Assembly (NCBI RefSeq): GCF_040549485.1
Contig: NZ_JBEPTK010000005.1
Span: forward strand, 310,001-374,000
Direction: 5' to 3'
Source of the DNA: Constrictibacter sp. MBR-5
Lineage (GTDB): Bacteria > Pseudomonadota > Alphaproteobacteria > JAJUGE01
DNA length: 64,000 bases
Shown piece after piece: positions 27,729 to 36,414 of the stretch. Position numbers and translations under genes: made by a program. Positions within the stretch are counted from its first letter, which is position 1. Each line of letters begins with the position of its first letter. Under the pieces are notes generated by a model. That model searched no databases. It worked only from the letters and a program-made list of their open reading frames with translations, and was not told the DNA's origin.

Positions 27729-29336
27729 ATGCCACTCAAGAAACGCCCCTCCCGCCGCATCCTGTCCGTCTGGCTGCCTCTGCTGGAGATCGACCGGCTG
27801 CGGCAGGGCGCCGGAAAGGACGACGTCCGTCCGATCGTGCTGACGATGCCGGTCAACGGCCGTCCCGTGATCTCCGCGGCGGACACGGTGGCAGCGGCCG
27901 GCGGCGTGGTGCCCGGCATGCCGCTCGGCGATGCGCGCGCCCTGCTGCCCGAACTGCGGGCGGTCGATGCCGATCCGGCGGGGACCGCACGCGACCTGGA
28001 GCGTCTCGCCGACTGGTGCGGGCGCTACAGTCCCATCGTCGCGCTCGATGGTGCCGACGGCCTGCTGATCGACACCAGCGGCTGCGATCATCTGTTCGGC
28101 GGAGAGGCCGGGCTTTGTCGCGATCTTACCGGTCGTATCGCGGAATTCGGCCTTACCGTGCGCGCCGCTCTCGCCGACACGCCGGGCGCGGCCTGGGCGG
28201 TGGCGCGCTACGGCGCGGGAATGGCGCACGGGGAGGCGACGGTGGTGGCACCGGGAACGGCGCGGACGGCGCTGGAGCCGCTGCCGGTTTCCGCTCTGCG
28301 TCTCATGCAGCCTGTGGTCGAAGCGTTGACGCAGATCGGGCTGCGGCGGATCGGCGACCTTCTGCCGCTGCCGCGCGCGCCGCTGGCCCGGCGGTTCGGC
28401 GCGGACGTCGGACGGCGGCTCGACCTCGCCCTGGGCATTGCCTTCGAGCCGGTATCGCCCCGCTTGCCGGTGCCGCCCTGGCGCCTGCGCATGGCTTTTC
28501 CGGAACCCCTGGTCCGACCCGAGGACGCGGCGGCAGTGGCCCGGCGCCTCGTTCGGGCGCTGTGCGAGCGGCTTGAGCGCGAGCGACTCGGTGTGCGCGA
28601 CCTGACGCTCGCCTTCTACCGGGCGGACGGCGGCGTTGTGCGCGCCACGCTCGGCACCGGACGGCCGTCGCGCGATCCCGGCCACCTGCTCGGCCTGCTG
28701 CGCGAGCCGCTGGCAGGGCTGGATCTCGGCTCGGTGCCCGGCCACGGCGCCGAGGCGGCTGTCCTGTCCGCCTCCAGGGTCGAGCCACTCTCGGCGCGTC
28801 AACTCGGTCTCACTGCGGAAACCACGGATTCCGGCGCGGAAGCCATGGCGGAACTGGTCGACCGACTGACGCACCGGCTCGGACCGCAGTCCGTGGTGCG
28901 TCCCGTCCTGCGCGAGAGCCACGTGCCGGAGCGGGCCGTCGCCAACCTTCCGCCGCTGGCACGTGTGGCCGCGCCTCCGGTGGAGCGGCCAGCGGCGCGC
29001 TTGGCCGAATGGCCGCGTTTCCGGAGGCTGCCCGCACGGCCGCTGCGTCTGCTGCCGCGGCCCGAGCCGATCGAGGCGATGTCCCTGCTGCCCGATTCGC
29101 CGCCGGCGATGTTCTATTGGCGCCGCCTCCCGCACCGGGTGCGCCATGCCGACGGGCCGGAGCGGATCGCGGCCGAATGGTGGTGCGACGATTCCGTCAC
29201 GGAGGCAGAAGCGGTGCGCGACTATTATCGCCTTGAGGTGGAGGGGGGACGCCGCTTCTGGGTCTTCCGCCGGGGCCTGTACCGACCAGAGGCCGCTGCG
29301 ATACCCGTCTGGTACCTGCATGGCCTGTTCGCCTGA
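27729..29336 (+). CDS. imuB: ImuB, catalytically inactive Y-family polymerase-like mutagenesis protein
   Basis: A 535-residue Y-family-like protein. The palm motif that carries the first catalytic Asp in DinB reads RRILSVWLPLLEIDRL here, without the acidic pair. The family motif DGLLIDTSGCDHLFGGE is present, followed by finger/helix-hairpin-helix (ALTQIGLRRIGDLLPLPRAPLARRFG) and little-finger regions. ImuB normally bridges the beta clamp to ImuA and the error-prone DnaE2 in SOS mutagenesis. Here it is preceded by its own LexA box and followed by a CopD-like gene, with no imuA or dnaE2 adjacent. ATG 27729 has a weak ribosome site. Confidence 0.88.
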   Translation: MPLKKRPSRRILSVWLPLLEIDRLRQGAGKDDVRPIVLTMPVNGRPVISAADTVAAAGGVVPGMPLGDARALLPELRAVDADPAGTARDLERLADWCGRYSPIVALDGADGLLIDTSGCDHLFGGEAGLCRDLTGRIAEFGLTVRAALADTPGAAWAVARYGAGMAHGEATVVAPGTARTALEPLPVSALRLMQPVVEALTQIGLRRIGDLLPLPRAPLARRFGADVGRRLDLALGIAFEPVSPRLPVPPWRLRMAFPEPLVRPEDAAAVARRLVRALCERLERERLGVRDLTLAFYRADGGVVRATLGTGRPSRDPGHLLGLLREPLAGLDLGSVPGHGAEAAVLSASRVEPLSARQLGLTAETTDSGAEAMAELVDRLTHRLGPQSVVRPVLRESHVPERAVANLPPLARVAAPPVERPAARLAEWPRFRRLPARPLRLLPRPEPIEAMSLLPDSPPAMFYWRRLPHRVRHADGPERIAAEWWCDDSVTEAEAVRDYYRLEVEGGRRFWVFRRGLYRPEAAAIPVWYLHGLFA

Positions 29337-29411
29337 GGGCGATCTCCCGGCCCTATCGTGCTAAATCCTTCCGCTGACACGACATCCCAGCCGAGAATGC
29401 GAGGCCCGTCC

Positions 29412-29870
29412 ATGATCTCAATCGCCACCGCGCTGCACGCTCTCGCCGCCGTTGTCTGGGTCGGCGGGATGTTCTTCGCCTACATGGCGATGCGTCCGGC
29501 GGTCGGGCCGTTGGCGCCGGCCGAGCGGCTGGCGCTGTGGCGCCGCACCTTCGACCGCTTCTTCCTCTGGGTCTGGGCGTCGATCGCCGTGCTGCTCGTC
29601 ACGGGCTACTGGATCGTCTTCGGCGAACTCGGCGGTTTCGGCGGGGCCGGCGCGCACATCCACATCATGCAGGCGGTCGGCCTGCTGATGATCGCGCTGT
29701 TCCTGCACCTCTGGTTCGCGCCCTTCGGCCGCCTGCGCAAGGCGCTCGCCGCATCCGATCTCAAGACCGCCGCCGCGCAGATCGATCAGATCCGCATGAT
29801 CGTCGGCATCAACCTCGTCCTCGGCCTCGTCACCGTCGCCATCGGCGCGTCCGGCCGTTACTGGGGCTGA
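29412..29870 (+). CDS. CopD-like integral membrane protein
   Basis: A 152-residue protein with four hydrophobic helices. HALAAVVWVGGMFFAYMAMRPA and the HIHIMQAVGLLMIALFLHLWF helix carry His residues that could hold haem or copper, as in CopD-domain proteins. Function is unknown. It starts 75 bases after imuB and ends 53 bases from the convergent capA-like gene. Confidence 0.75.
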   Translation: MISIATALHALAAVVWVGGMFFAYMAMRPAVGPLAPAERLALWRRTFDRFFLWVWASIAVLLVTGYWIVFGELGGFGGAGAHIHIMQAVGLLMIALFLHLWFAPFGRLRKALAASDLKTAAAQIDQIRMIVGINLVLGLVTVAIGASGRYWG

Positions 29871-29923
29871 GCGGTCACTCCAGGGACCGATCGGCGCGCC
29901 CCGCATGCACGCGACGGGCACGG

Positions 29924-30925
29924 TCAGTCCTCGGTCGGTTCCCCGGGGGCATCCAGGATGAGCGGTTCCTGCCCGGTCAGCAGCGGCGTATGGCTTGCGC
30001 CGAGCGTGGTGTGGTGGATCGTGCCCGCGCGGACGCGCCGGTCAGCGATATCGACCACCGCAAGAAGACCGGCCCGCGACATCCCCGCACGGATCGCGCG
30101 CGCCCGCGGTCCGGCGTCTTCGAGCAGTTGCTGGGCCAGGAAGGTCCCCATGCTGTAGAAGATCGGCGCGCCACGGTGGATCTCAAAACCGTGTACGCCA
30201 TGCGGGTGATGGCCGTGGATCATACCGGCGCCGCTCTCGATCAAGGCGTGGGCCAATGGACGCTGGTAATCGGCCAGCACGCCGCCCGAGCCGTAGCCCC
30301 AATGCACGCTGGCGATGAGAAAGTCGCACGCGCTCGCGATCCGACGCACGCGGGCGCACAGTGCGGCCATTTCGGCCTGGCCGATCGTCGTCGCGATGTG
30401 CAGGGCTGCCGGATCACCAGGCTCCTCCATGGCGTGTAGCTGGTCGATCGCGTAATGCACGGCGACAGGCAGATGTGCGATGCCCGGCCGGAATGCCCGC
30501 GCCGCGCCGCCCGGCGGGTTCAGGCATGAGAAGGCGAGGAGGCCGATCCGCTGCCCTCCCACGTCTCGCACCGACCCGCGCCAAGCCGTTTCCTCATCGT
30601 CACCGGCTCCCACCGGCTCCATGCCGGCGGCGCACACCGCGTGCATCGTCTCGTCGAGGCCCGGCCAACCGAAATCGACCGCGTGGTTGTTGGCGACCGA
30701 CAGAACGTGAAAACCCATCTGCGCGACGTCCGCCGCGACCGCGGGATCGGCGCGCCGCACGACATGCTTGTCGAGCGGAGCGGTATGCTTGGTCAGGGCC
30801 ATGTCGAGATTGCCGATCGCCAGATCGGCGGATTTCAGGATGCCGATGGCGGCGGTTGCGTCGGGGTCGGTCGCAGCGCCCGTGCGCATCGGAACGACGT
30901 CACCTGCGAGGGCGATCCGAATCAT
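29924..30925 (-). CDS. CapA family metallophosphatase-like protein
   Basis: A 333-residue protein of the CapA/PgsA family with the calcineurin-like fold: IALAGDVVPM at the N-terminus, DLAIGNLDMALT, VLSVANNHAVDFG, IASVHWGYGS and MIHGHHPHGVHGFE. CapA proteins take part in poly-gamma-glutamate synthesis, but most homologues are soluble and of unknown function. There is no signal peptide or membrane anchor here and no pgsBC partner, so a polyglutamate role is doubtful. Its start is 30 bases after the crp-like gene on the same strand, so the two are probably cotranscribed. Confidence 0.8.
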   Translation of the reverse strand: MIRIALAGDVVPMRTGAATDPDATAAIGILKSADLAIGNLDMALTKHTAPLDKHVVRRADPAVAADVAQMGFHVLSVANNHAVDFGWPGLDETMHAVCAAGMEPVGAGDDEETAWRGSVRDVGGQRIGLLAFSCLNPPGGAARAFRPGIAHLPVAVHYAIDQLHAMEEPGDPAALHIATTIGQAEMAALCARVRRIASACDFLIASVHWGYGSGGVLADYQRPLAHALIESGAGMIHGHHPHGVHGFEIHRGAPIFYSMGTFLAQQLLEDAGPRARAIRAGMSRAGLLAVVDIADRRVRAGTIHHTTLGASHTPLLTGQEPLILDAPGEPTED

Positions 30926-30955
30926 GGCTTGGCTCCGGCTGGGTACGCCGTCTTG

Positions 30956-31714
30956 TCATTCACGGAAGACCGCACGCCTCAATTTCGCGGCATCGAGCAC
31001 GGTGATGATGCCGGCGGCATGGACGAGCACGCCGGCCGCCTTGAGCCGGTTGAGCGTCGTCGTCACCCATTGGCGGGTCGCCCCTACCATCTGCGCCAGC
31101 TCCGAGTGCGATAGCGGATAGTCGATGCGGGTGCCCTCCGCGGTTCCGACGCCGTAGAGCTCCGTGAGCTGCAACACGAGTTGCAGCATGCGCTCGCTGA
31201 TGGACCGGGTGCCGAGAATCTGGGCAAGGGTCGAATAGCAACGTCCCTTGAAGGACAGCGCCTCGATGATGCTCAGCGCGAGGGCGGGTATGTCGACGGC
31301 GAACTGCTTCAGCGTCGGGCCGTGCAGCACGAGGACGCCGGTCGGCATCACCGCCGTTCCCGACCACATATGCGCGCCACCGCCGAAAATGTCGGGTCCA
31401 CCGACGAAATTGCCCGCGTTCCAATAGGCAAGGGTGATCTCCCGGCCTGACGGCGAGGTGTAATAGACTTGGACGCGGCCGCTCTCGATGAGGAATATGC
31501 CATCGTGATTTTCGCCCTGGGCGAAGATCGGGGTGCCGACAGGATAGTGGCGGCGGCGCGAACGGCTGATGATCGCCTCGCGCTGCGACGGGGAGAGCAC
31601 CGACAGCAGGTCAGGCTGGCGCAGGGCCAAGCTCCGGCTCTCCGTCAGAAGCAGCCCCGAGGCCCGCTCGGCGCGAACATCCGGCTCCGGCGTGAAGGCG
31701 ATCGCGCTGTCCAA
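30956..31714 (-). CDS. Crp/Fnr family transcriptional regulator
   Basis: A 252-residue regulator with a cyclic-nucleotide-binding fold (about 35-155: PVGTPIFAQGENHDGIFLIESG) and a C-terminal Crp-type helix-turn-helix (LSHSELAQMVGATRQWVTTTLNRLKAAGVL). The four cysteines of FNR iron-sulphur sensing are absent, and the CRP cAMP arginine is not evident, so the signal is unknown. It is divergent from the amidohydrolase across 219 bases and may control it, and it lies upstream of the capA-like gene. Confidence 0.88.
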   Translation of the reverse strand: MDSAIAFTPEPDVRAERASGLLLTESRSLALRQPDLLSVLSPSQREAIISRSRRRHYPVGTPIFAQGENHDGIFLIESGRVQVYYTSPSGREITLAYWNAGNFVGGPDIFGGGAHMWSGTAVMPTGVLVLHGPTLKQFAVDIPALALSIIEALSFKGRCYSTLAQILGTRSISERMLQLVLQLTELYGVGTAEGTRIDYPLSHSELAQMVGATRQWVTTTLNRLKAAGVLVHAAGIITVLDAAKLRRAVFRE

Positions 31715-31933
31715 CGGTTCCGTCCGCCCTCGATGAACTCGACATCAGATCAGCAAGAAGCATGCCGTCCGCGCGAGGCCCAGGTTGCGCCTGGACGCGG
31801 CAATTAATTGACATCCGGGGTCTTCGGGAAACCGCGAAAATGCGCGCAGCCCCCGTTCGCAGACCGGCGTCTACTCCGCACTGTCATGGCTGGTGCAGCG
31901 GCCCGTGAAGCGGCAAGCCCTAAAGGGAAAAAG

Positions 31934-33316
31934 ATGATCGACATCTCCGCCCGCGAGTATGTCCTCGCGCCCCGGCTCGTGCTCACGCCGGAGGGGCCGC
32001 AGAACGACGCGGTGATCGTCGTACGCGAGGGGAAGGTGTCCGCGGTAGTGCCGCGCGCGGAACTGGACGGGGCGGAACCGTCGGTTCGGGCCATGCCGGT
32101 GATCGACCTGCCCGACATGGCCGTCATCCCCGGTTTCGTCGACGCGCATGCCCATGCGGGGCAGACCTTCGGAAAGGCCCTGATCTGCGGCGAGCCGATG
32201 CAGATCTGGCGGCGACTGTGGATCCCGCTGGAGAACGCCCTTACGCCCGAGCGCAGCTATGTCTCCGCCAAATGGATATTCCTGGAGGCGCTGCGCGGCG
32301 GCTTCACCACGCTGGTGAACTTCAATCGCAACGATCCGGCCTGCAACGAGGCGGTGCATCACGCGGCGCGTGACACCGGCATACGCCTCGTATCCGGTGT
32401 CGCCGCATCCACGACCTCGCCCGGTGCCGATGCCGTGATCGGCTGGATCGAAGAACACCGGCGCCAGTGCGAGGCGGTGGCAATGATCTACCCCTCACTG
32501 TGCTTCGGCTTCTACGGTGACGATCTTTCAGGGCTGTCGCTGGAGGACCTTAGCCGGGTCGGTCGATACTGCCGTGACGAGGGCATTCTGTTGCAGATGC
32601 ATTCGAACGAGCACTTCCCGGATGTGCACGACTGCATTACCCGATTCGGGAAGAGACCGATCGAACTGTGGAGCGAACTCGGCATCCTCAACGAATGTAC
32701 ATTGCTTCATCATGCGGCGCTGGTCTCCGCCCGCGAGGTGGCGCTCGTCGCCGAAAATGGAGCCGCCATCAGCTACAATCCGGTGGCCAGTCAGTGGAAA
32801 GGGAACGCAGTGGCGCCCGCATTGCAGTATCTGCAGCAGGGCGCCCGTGTCGGCCTCGGCACCGACAACACCCGCATGGACGCCTTCCGCAATCTTGACG
32901 CCGCCGAGAACTGCCAGCGTCTTGCCTTCGGCCTGCCGGTGCTCGATTTCTCGTGCGGCGAGGGCTGGTCCTGGGTCGATGCCGGCACCCGTGGCAGCGC
33001 GGATGCTGCCGGCCTGGGCAAGGTGACCGGCGAAATCCGGCCCGGCCTCGCCGCGGACCTGCTCGTGCTGCGCATGAACGTTCCGGAAGTGGTGCCGTCC
33101 TGGGATTTCGAGTGGGAGCTCGTGCGTTTCTACAACCGCGATCAGATCGAAGCCGTCATCGTCGAAGGCCGATTGGTCATGGAGCGGGGGCGTTCGTCGC
33201 TCTTCGATTCAAGCGCATTCGTAGGTACGTACGAAGAGCTCGCCCGTGACATGATGCGCGAAGCGGATCCGACCCGGGCGCACGCGACATCATCCACGCT
33301 GAGACCGCCTCGGTGA
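31934..33316 (+). CDS. amidohydrolase family protein (chlorohydrolase/deaminase type)
   Basis: A 460-residue cyclic amidohydrolase of the AtzA/TrzN/SsnA group. VIPGFVDAHAHAGQTFGKAL supplies the first metal ligands, LLQMHSNEHFPDV the next His, CTLLHHAALVS another, and VGLGTDNTRMDAFRN the metal Asp. The barrel ends with GEIRPGLAADLLVLRMN, typical of the family. It may deaminate a guanine-, cytosine- or triazine-like substrate. AAAGGG lies seven bases before ATG 31934. CAATTAATTG and a TTGACA hexamer at 31801-31813 mark a possible promoter. It converges on the PAS_5 gene with a 10-bp gap. Confidence 0.85.
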   Translation: MIDISAREYVLAPRLVLTPEGPQNDAVIVVREGKVSAVVPRAELDGAEPSVRAMPVIDLPDMAVIPGFVDAHAHAGQTFGKALICGEPMQIWRRLWIPLENALTPERSYVSAKWIFLEALRGGFTTLVNFNRNDPACNEAVHHAARDTGIRLVSGVAASTTSPGADAVIGWIEEHRRQCEAVAMIYPSLCFGFYGDDLSGLSLEDLSRVGRYCRDEGILLQMHSNEHFPDVHDCITRFGKRPIELWSELGILNECTLLHHAALVSAREVALVAENGAAISYNPVASQWKGNAVAPALQYLQQGARVGLGTDNTRMDAFRNLDAAENCQRLAFGLPVLDFSCGEGWSWVDAGTRGSADAAGLGKVTGEIRPGLAADLLVLRMNVPEVVPSWDFEWELVRFYNRDQIEAVIVEGRLVMERGRSSLFDSSAFVGTYEELARDMMREADPTRAHATSSTLRPPR

Positions 33317-33326
33317 TCGTAGAAGA

Positions 33327-33878
33327 TCACGACGGGTCCAGTAGCGCGGTTCCGTCGAGCCTCCAGTACGAGAAGCACATGCGCTGCTCCGGCATGACCG
33401 CGGGCGGAGCGACGTCGGTCCAACGGTATGCGGTCGCTCCGATCACGGCGTCGGCAGTCTTTCCGTCCGTCGACAACGGCAGGCCGATCCGCTCCCCCAT
33501 GCCCCGTCGCCCCGCGAAGCCGTAGACCTCGCCGCTCGCGTGGAGGATGGCGGGCCCCCTCATGACGCGACGCGTGCGGAGGATGTGCCGTTCGCGTTCG
33601 GCACCTTCGAAGAGTTCGTCTTGATACCGGCCCGTAATCTCGCGGGCGTAGGCGCCGCGAATTTCTTCGCCGGCGAGACGATAGCGGAGTCTCTCGGTGT
33701 CCGCGTCGTAGTCGCAGAGGAAGATGATCGACAGGACTGTCGGTATCCGCACGGGATCGATCGCTTGCCGCGCCGGCATGTCGCGCGCACCGCGTATGTC
33801 GTTCCAATGAAGATAGAGGGAACGGAGCCGTGGATCGGTGATCTGTGCGGCTAGGAGCGGCTCGTTCAGGCAGAGCAT
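33327..33878 (-). CDS. single-domain PAS_5 (DUF1388-type) protein
   Basis: A 183-residue protein with RLRSLYLHWNDIRGARDMPARQ, DPVRIPTVLSIIFLCDYD and RLRYRLAGEEIRGAYAREITGR, aligning with the PAS_5 protein at 1784-2311. The family is a lone PAS sensor of unknown ligand. A Trp/Tyr-rich end (CFSYWRLDGTALLD) extends past the shorter paralogue. ATG 33878 gives the family N-terminus; an upstream ATG would add 18 residues. No clear ribosome site is seen. Confidence 0.7.
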   Translation of the reverse strand: MLCLNEPLLAAQITDPRLRSLYLHWNDIRGARDMPARQAIDPVRIPTVLSIIFLCDYDADTERLRYRLAGEEIRGAYAREITGRYQDELFEGAERERHILRTRRVMRGPAILHASGEVYGFAGRRGMGERIGLPLSTDGKTADAVIGATAYRWTDVAPPAVMPEQRMCFSYWRLDGTALLDPS

Positions 33879-34022
33879 AGGGCGCTGTGGCCACTGATGA
33901 ACGGAGTGTCGACCATGGGTGCGGACCATTGAATGGTTGCTTAACGGAACGCAATGACAAGCGCGACGTTCTGCCGCAAAGGTGCCGCGCGTCGCGGTAC
34001 CTCTCTGCGTGGAGGAACCGGC

Positions 34023-34448
34023 ATGAAGAGCAAGGCATCGGCTGTCTGGCGCGGCGGCCTGAAAGACGGGGGCGGGCGGTTTTCCAGTGGCAGCGGTGCG
34101 CTGGCGGATCTCGCCTACTCGTTCAAGACGCGGTTCGAAGGCGAAGCCGGCACGAATCCCGAGGAACTCATCGCCGCGGCGCATGCCGGCTGCTTTTCGA
34201 TGGCGCTGTCCAAGATCCTGGCGGATTCCGGGATGGTTCCCGAGCAGATCGAAACCCAGGCGACGGTTACGCTGGAGCAGAAGGACGGCGGCTTCGCCAT
34301 CACGCGCTCGCACCTCGACGTGCGCGTCAGGTCTCCCGGCGCGACGGATGCGGCCTTCCAGGATGCGGCAGGCAAAGCCAAGGCAGGGTGCCCCGTCTCC
34401 AAAGTCCTGAACGCCGAGATCACGATGAACGCGACGCTCATCGACTGA
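34023..34448 (+). CDS. osmC: OsmC family peroxidase
   Basis: A 141-residue thiol peroxidase that reduces organic hydroperoxides. The two redox cysteines are Cys57 in AHAGCFSMAL and Cys123 in KAGCPVSKVL, matching the spacing of E. coli OsmC (59 and 125, 143 residues). GTNPEELIAAAHAGCF separates it from the Ohr branch. GGAGGA precedes ATG 34023. No OhrR-type regulator is adjacent. Confidence 0.9.
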   Translation: MKSKASAVWRGGLKDGGGRFSSGSGALADLAYSFKTRFEGEAGTNPEELIAAAHAGCFSMALSKILADSGMVPEQIETQATVTLEQKDGGFAITRSHLDVRVRSPGATDAAFQDAAGKAKAGCPVSKVLNAEITMNATLID

Positions 34449-34674
34449 CCAACCGCTGAAGCCGTCCCTTCAGGACCGGCTGCGTGTCGACGGCAGGTAA
34501 CCAGTCCAACGAGACCAGTCCCGGTTCTTTCGGCTTAAGGGTGCACAGGCGCTTTCCCTTGTCGGGGTGACCTGCAAGACTGGCTGCGCGCGCGACCGGG
34601 TTGCCGCAACCATCACCGGTAGCGCGAGTGCTCCGCCGCCTGCCTCGTGCAGGCGGCGGGCACGCGCCCAACCC

Positions 34675-34794
34675 TCACCGAGCGCGTTCCGCCTTGTCGA
34701 CACCTGCCGCGCCGCCGACGTAGAAGCCATCGCCGGAACCCTGGCAGGCGCAGAGGGTAAGCAGGCAGATCAGCGCAAGTCCTGCTCGCGTCAT
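34675..34794 (-). CDS. very small predicted lipoprotein
   Basis: A 39-codon frame: a Lys/Arg-poor hydrophobic leader of 16 residues ends in LLTLCAC, with Cys17 fitting a lipobox, followed by QGSGDGFYVGGAAGVDKAERAR, of which the first half is Gly-rich. GAGGGA lies six bases before ATG 34794. The size and layout are those of entericidin-like or other short outer-membrane lipoproteins, but no family was recognised. It lies alone on the minus strand between osmC and the dapA-like gene; the 226 bases between it and osmC show nothing recognisable. Confidence 0.5.
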   Translation of the reverse strand: MTRAGLALICLLTLCACQGSGDGFYVGGAAGVDKAERAR

Positions 34795-34996
34795 GTCGAT
34801 TCCCTCGCGGGTCGTGAGTGGGATCGTTCAAGTGTACGCGGCCGCAACGGATCCGTTCCCCGGCCGCTACCCACCGGGTCGGCGAGGCGCGGCCCCGTCG
34901 CCAGCATCCGGTAGGCCGGCGAACCGGTTGCTAAGCACGATTTTCGGCCATAAGAAGCGTTTGATTGCCCGCCGGCCCATCCAAGGAGACGACCTC

Positions 34997-35905
34997 ATGT
35001 CCGACAGCAAGCCGCGTGGCGTCTATGTCGCCGCGCTGACGCCGGTCAAGCCGGACCTCGCACCCGATACAGCCGCCTTCGTCGCCCACTGCCGCTGGCT
35101 GCTCGACCAGGGCGCCGACGGGCTCGCGGTCCTCGGCACGACCGGTGAGGCGAACTCGTTCAGCGTCTCCGAACGTCTGGCGCTGCTGGATGCGCTGGCT
35201 GATGGTGGGATTCCGGGCAACACGCTGTTGCCGGGCACCGGCAACTGCGCCATCCCCGACACCGTCGCCCTCACGCGCAAGGCGCTGGAGGTCGGTTCCG
35301 CCGGCGTGGTGATGCTGCCGCCCTTCTATTACAAGAACGTCAGCGACGACGGCCTCTACGCGGCCTACGACCAGGTCATCCAGCGCGTCGGCGACAGCCG
35401 CCTGAAGGTCTATTTCTATCACTTTCCCCAGATGTCGAACGTGCCGATCAGCCACGACCTGATCGAGCGCCTGCTGAAGGCCTATCCGGACACCATCGCC
35501 GGCATCAAGGACAGTTCCGGCAATCTCGACAACATGCTGGAGATGTGCCGCCGCTTCCCTGGCTTCGGCGTCTTCGCCGGCTCGGAGCAGTTCCTGCTTC
35601 CGGTGCTGCGAGCAGGCGGTGCCGGATGCATCTCCGCGACGGCAAACGTGACGATCGCGGGTTGTGTCGACGTCTATCGCAACGCGCAGGCCGCGGACGT
35701 CGATGCACGGCAGGAGGCGCTGACGGGCCAGCGGCTGGCGATCCAGTCCAAGACGCTCATCCCGGCGCTCAAGCGCATCATGGCGCGTGCCACGGGCGAT
35801 GCCGCCTGGAATGGCGTGCGGCCGCCGAACGTGCCCTTGTCGGAAGCCGACACAGCCGCCCTGTTCGCCGCACTGGACGGTACCGGCTTCAAGATGGCGG
35901 CATAA
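34997..35905 (+). CDS. dihydrodipicolinate synthase / N-acetylneuraminate lyase family aldolase
   Basis: A 302-residue class I aldolase of the DapA/NanA superfamily. GLAVLGTTGEANSFSVSER is the 2-oxoacid binding loop; Tyr141 in YFYHFP and the Schiff-base Lys171 in AGIKDSSGN are in place. The barrel continues to residue 230. With no lysine-pathway genes here, a catabolic 2-keto-acid lyase or hydratase role is as likely as true DapA. AAGGAGA precedes ATG 34997 by nine bases. A large hairpin follows the stop. Confidence 0.85.
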   Translation: MSDSKPRGVYVAALTPVKPDLAPDTAAFVAHCRWLLDQGADGLAVLGTTGEANSFSVSERLALLDALADGGIPGNTLLPGTGNCAIPDTVALTRKALEVGSAGVVMLPPFYYKNVSDDGLYAAYDQVIQRVGDSRLKVYFYHFPQMSNVPISHDLIERLLKAYPDTIAGIKDSSGNLDNMLEMCRRFPGFGVFAGSEQFLLPVLRAGGAGCISATANVTIAGCVDVYRNAQAADVDARQEALTGQRLAIQSKTLIPALKRIMARATGDAAWNGVRPPNVPLSEADTAALFAALDGTGFKMAA

Positions 35906-35918
35906 CGCGGTGAGCGAA

Positions 35919-35960
35919 TTCGCCGCGATGTTTCGACGTCGGTCGAAGCATTGCGGCGAA
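35919..35960 (+). repeat. long inverted repeat / RNA hairpin after the dapA-like gene
   Basis: Arms TTCGCCGCGATGTTTCGAC (35919-35937) and GTCGAAGCATTGCGGCGAA (35942-35960) form a 19-bp stem around a GTCG tetraloop. The only two non-Watson-Crick pairs are G-U and U-G, so an RNA made from the plus strand pairs fully. It starts 14 bases after the stop codon. No T-tract follows, so it may stop 3' decay or act with Rho rather than be a simple intrinsic terminator. Confidence 0.7.
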
Positions 35961-36060
35961 GCCTCGCGGTATGTCTGGCGGCGCCCCATGATGGAGTTGC
36001 AGCCATGAACACGCGCCTGTCGTATTCCGCCCGCAGGCTGCCTTCGGAGGCTGCCGGACG

Positions 36061-36405
36061 ATGATCGCAGTCATCTTCGAAGTCTGGCCGGCAGAGGGGC
36101 GGAGGGAAGCCTATCTCTCTCTCGCGGCAGCGTTGCGGGCCGATCTGGAGCGGATGGACGGCTTCATTTCGGTGGAGCGATTCGAAAGCCTGACCGAGCC
36201 CGGAAAACTGCTCTCGCTATCGTTCTGGCGCGACGAGGAAGCGGTGCGAGCCTGGCGCAATCGGTCCGACCACCGAGCGACGCAGGCGAAGGGGCGCGCA
36301 GGCGTCTTCCGCGACTACCGGCTGCGTGTCGCCGCCGTCATCCGAGACTACGGCATGAGCGAGCGGGAGCAGGCACCGGACGATAGCGCAGCGTTCCATT
36401 CCTAG
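36061..36405 (+). CDS. antibiotic biosynthesis monooxygenase (ABM) domain protein
   Basis: A 114-residue ferredoxin-like alpha-beta barrel protein: IAVIFEVWPAEGRREAYLSLA at the start, DGFISVERFESLTEPGKLLSLSFW in the centre and HRATQAKGRAGVFRDYRLRVAAV near the end. ABM proteins include cofactor-free oxygenases and many dimers of unknown role; the conserved aromatic pattern does not fix a substrate. GGAGG lies 12 bases upstream of ATG 36061. Convergent with the PuuB-like oxidase, nine bases apart. Confidence 0.75.
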   Translation: MIAVIFEVWPAEGRREAYLSLAAALRADLERMDGFISVERFESLTEPGKLLSLSFWRDEEAVRAWRNRSDHRATQAKGRAGVFRDYRLRVAAVIRDYGMSEREQAPDDSAAFHS

Positions 36406-36414
36406 GCGCGTGCG

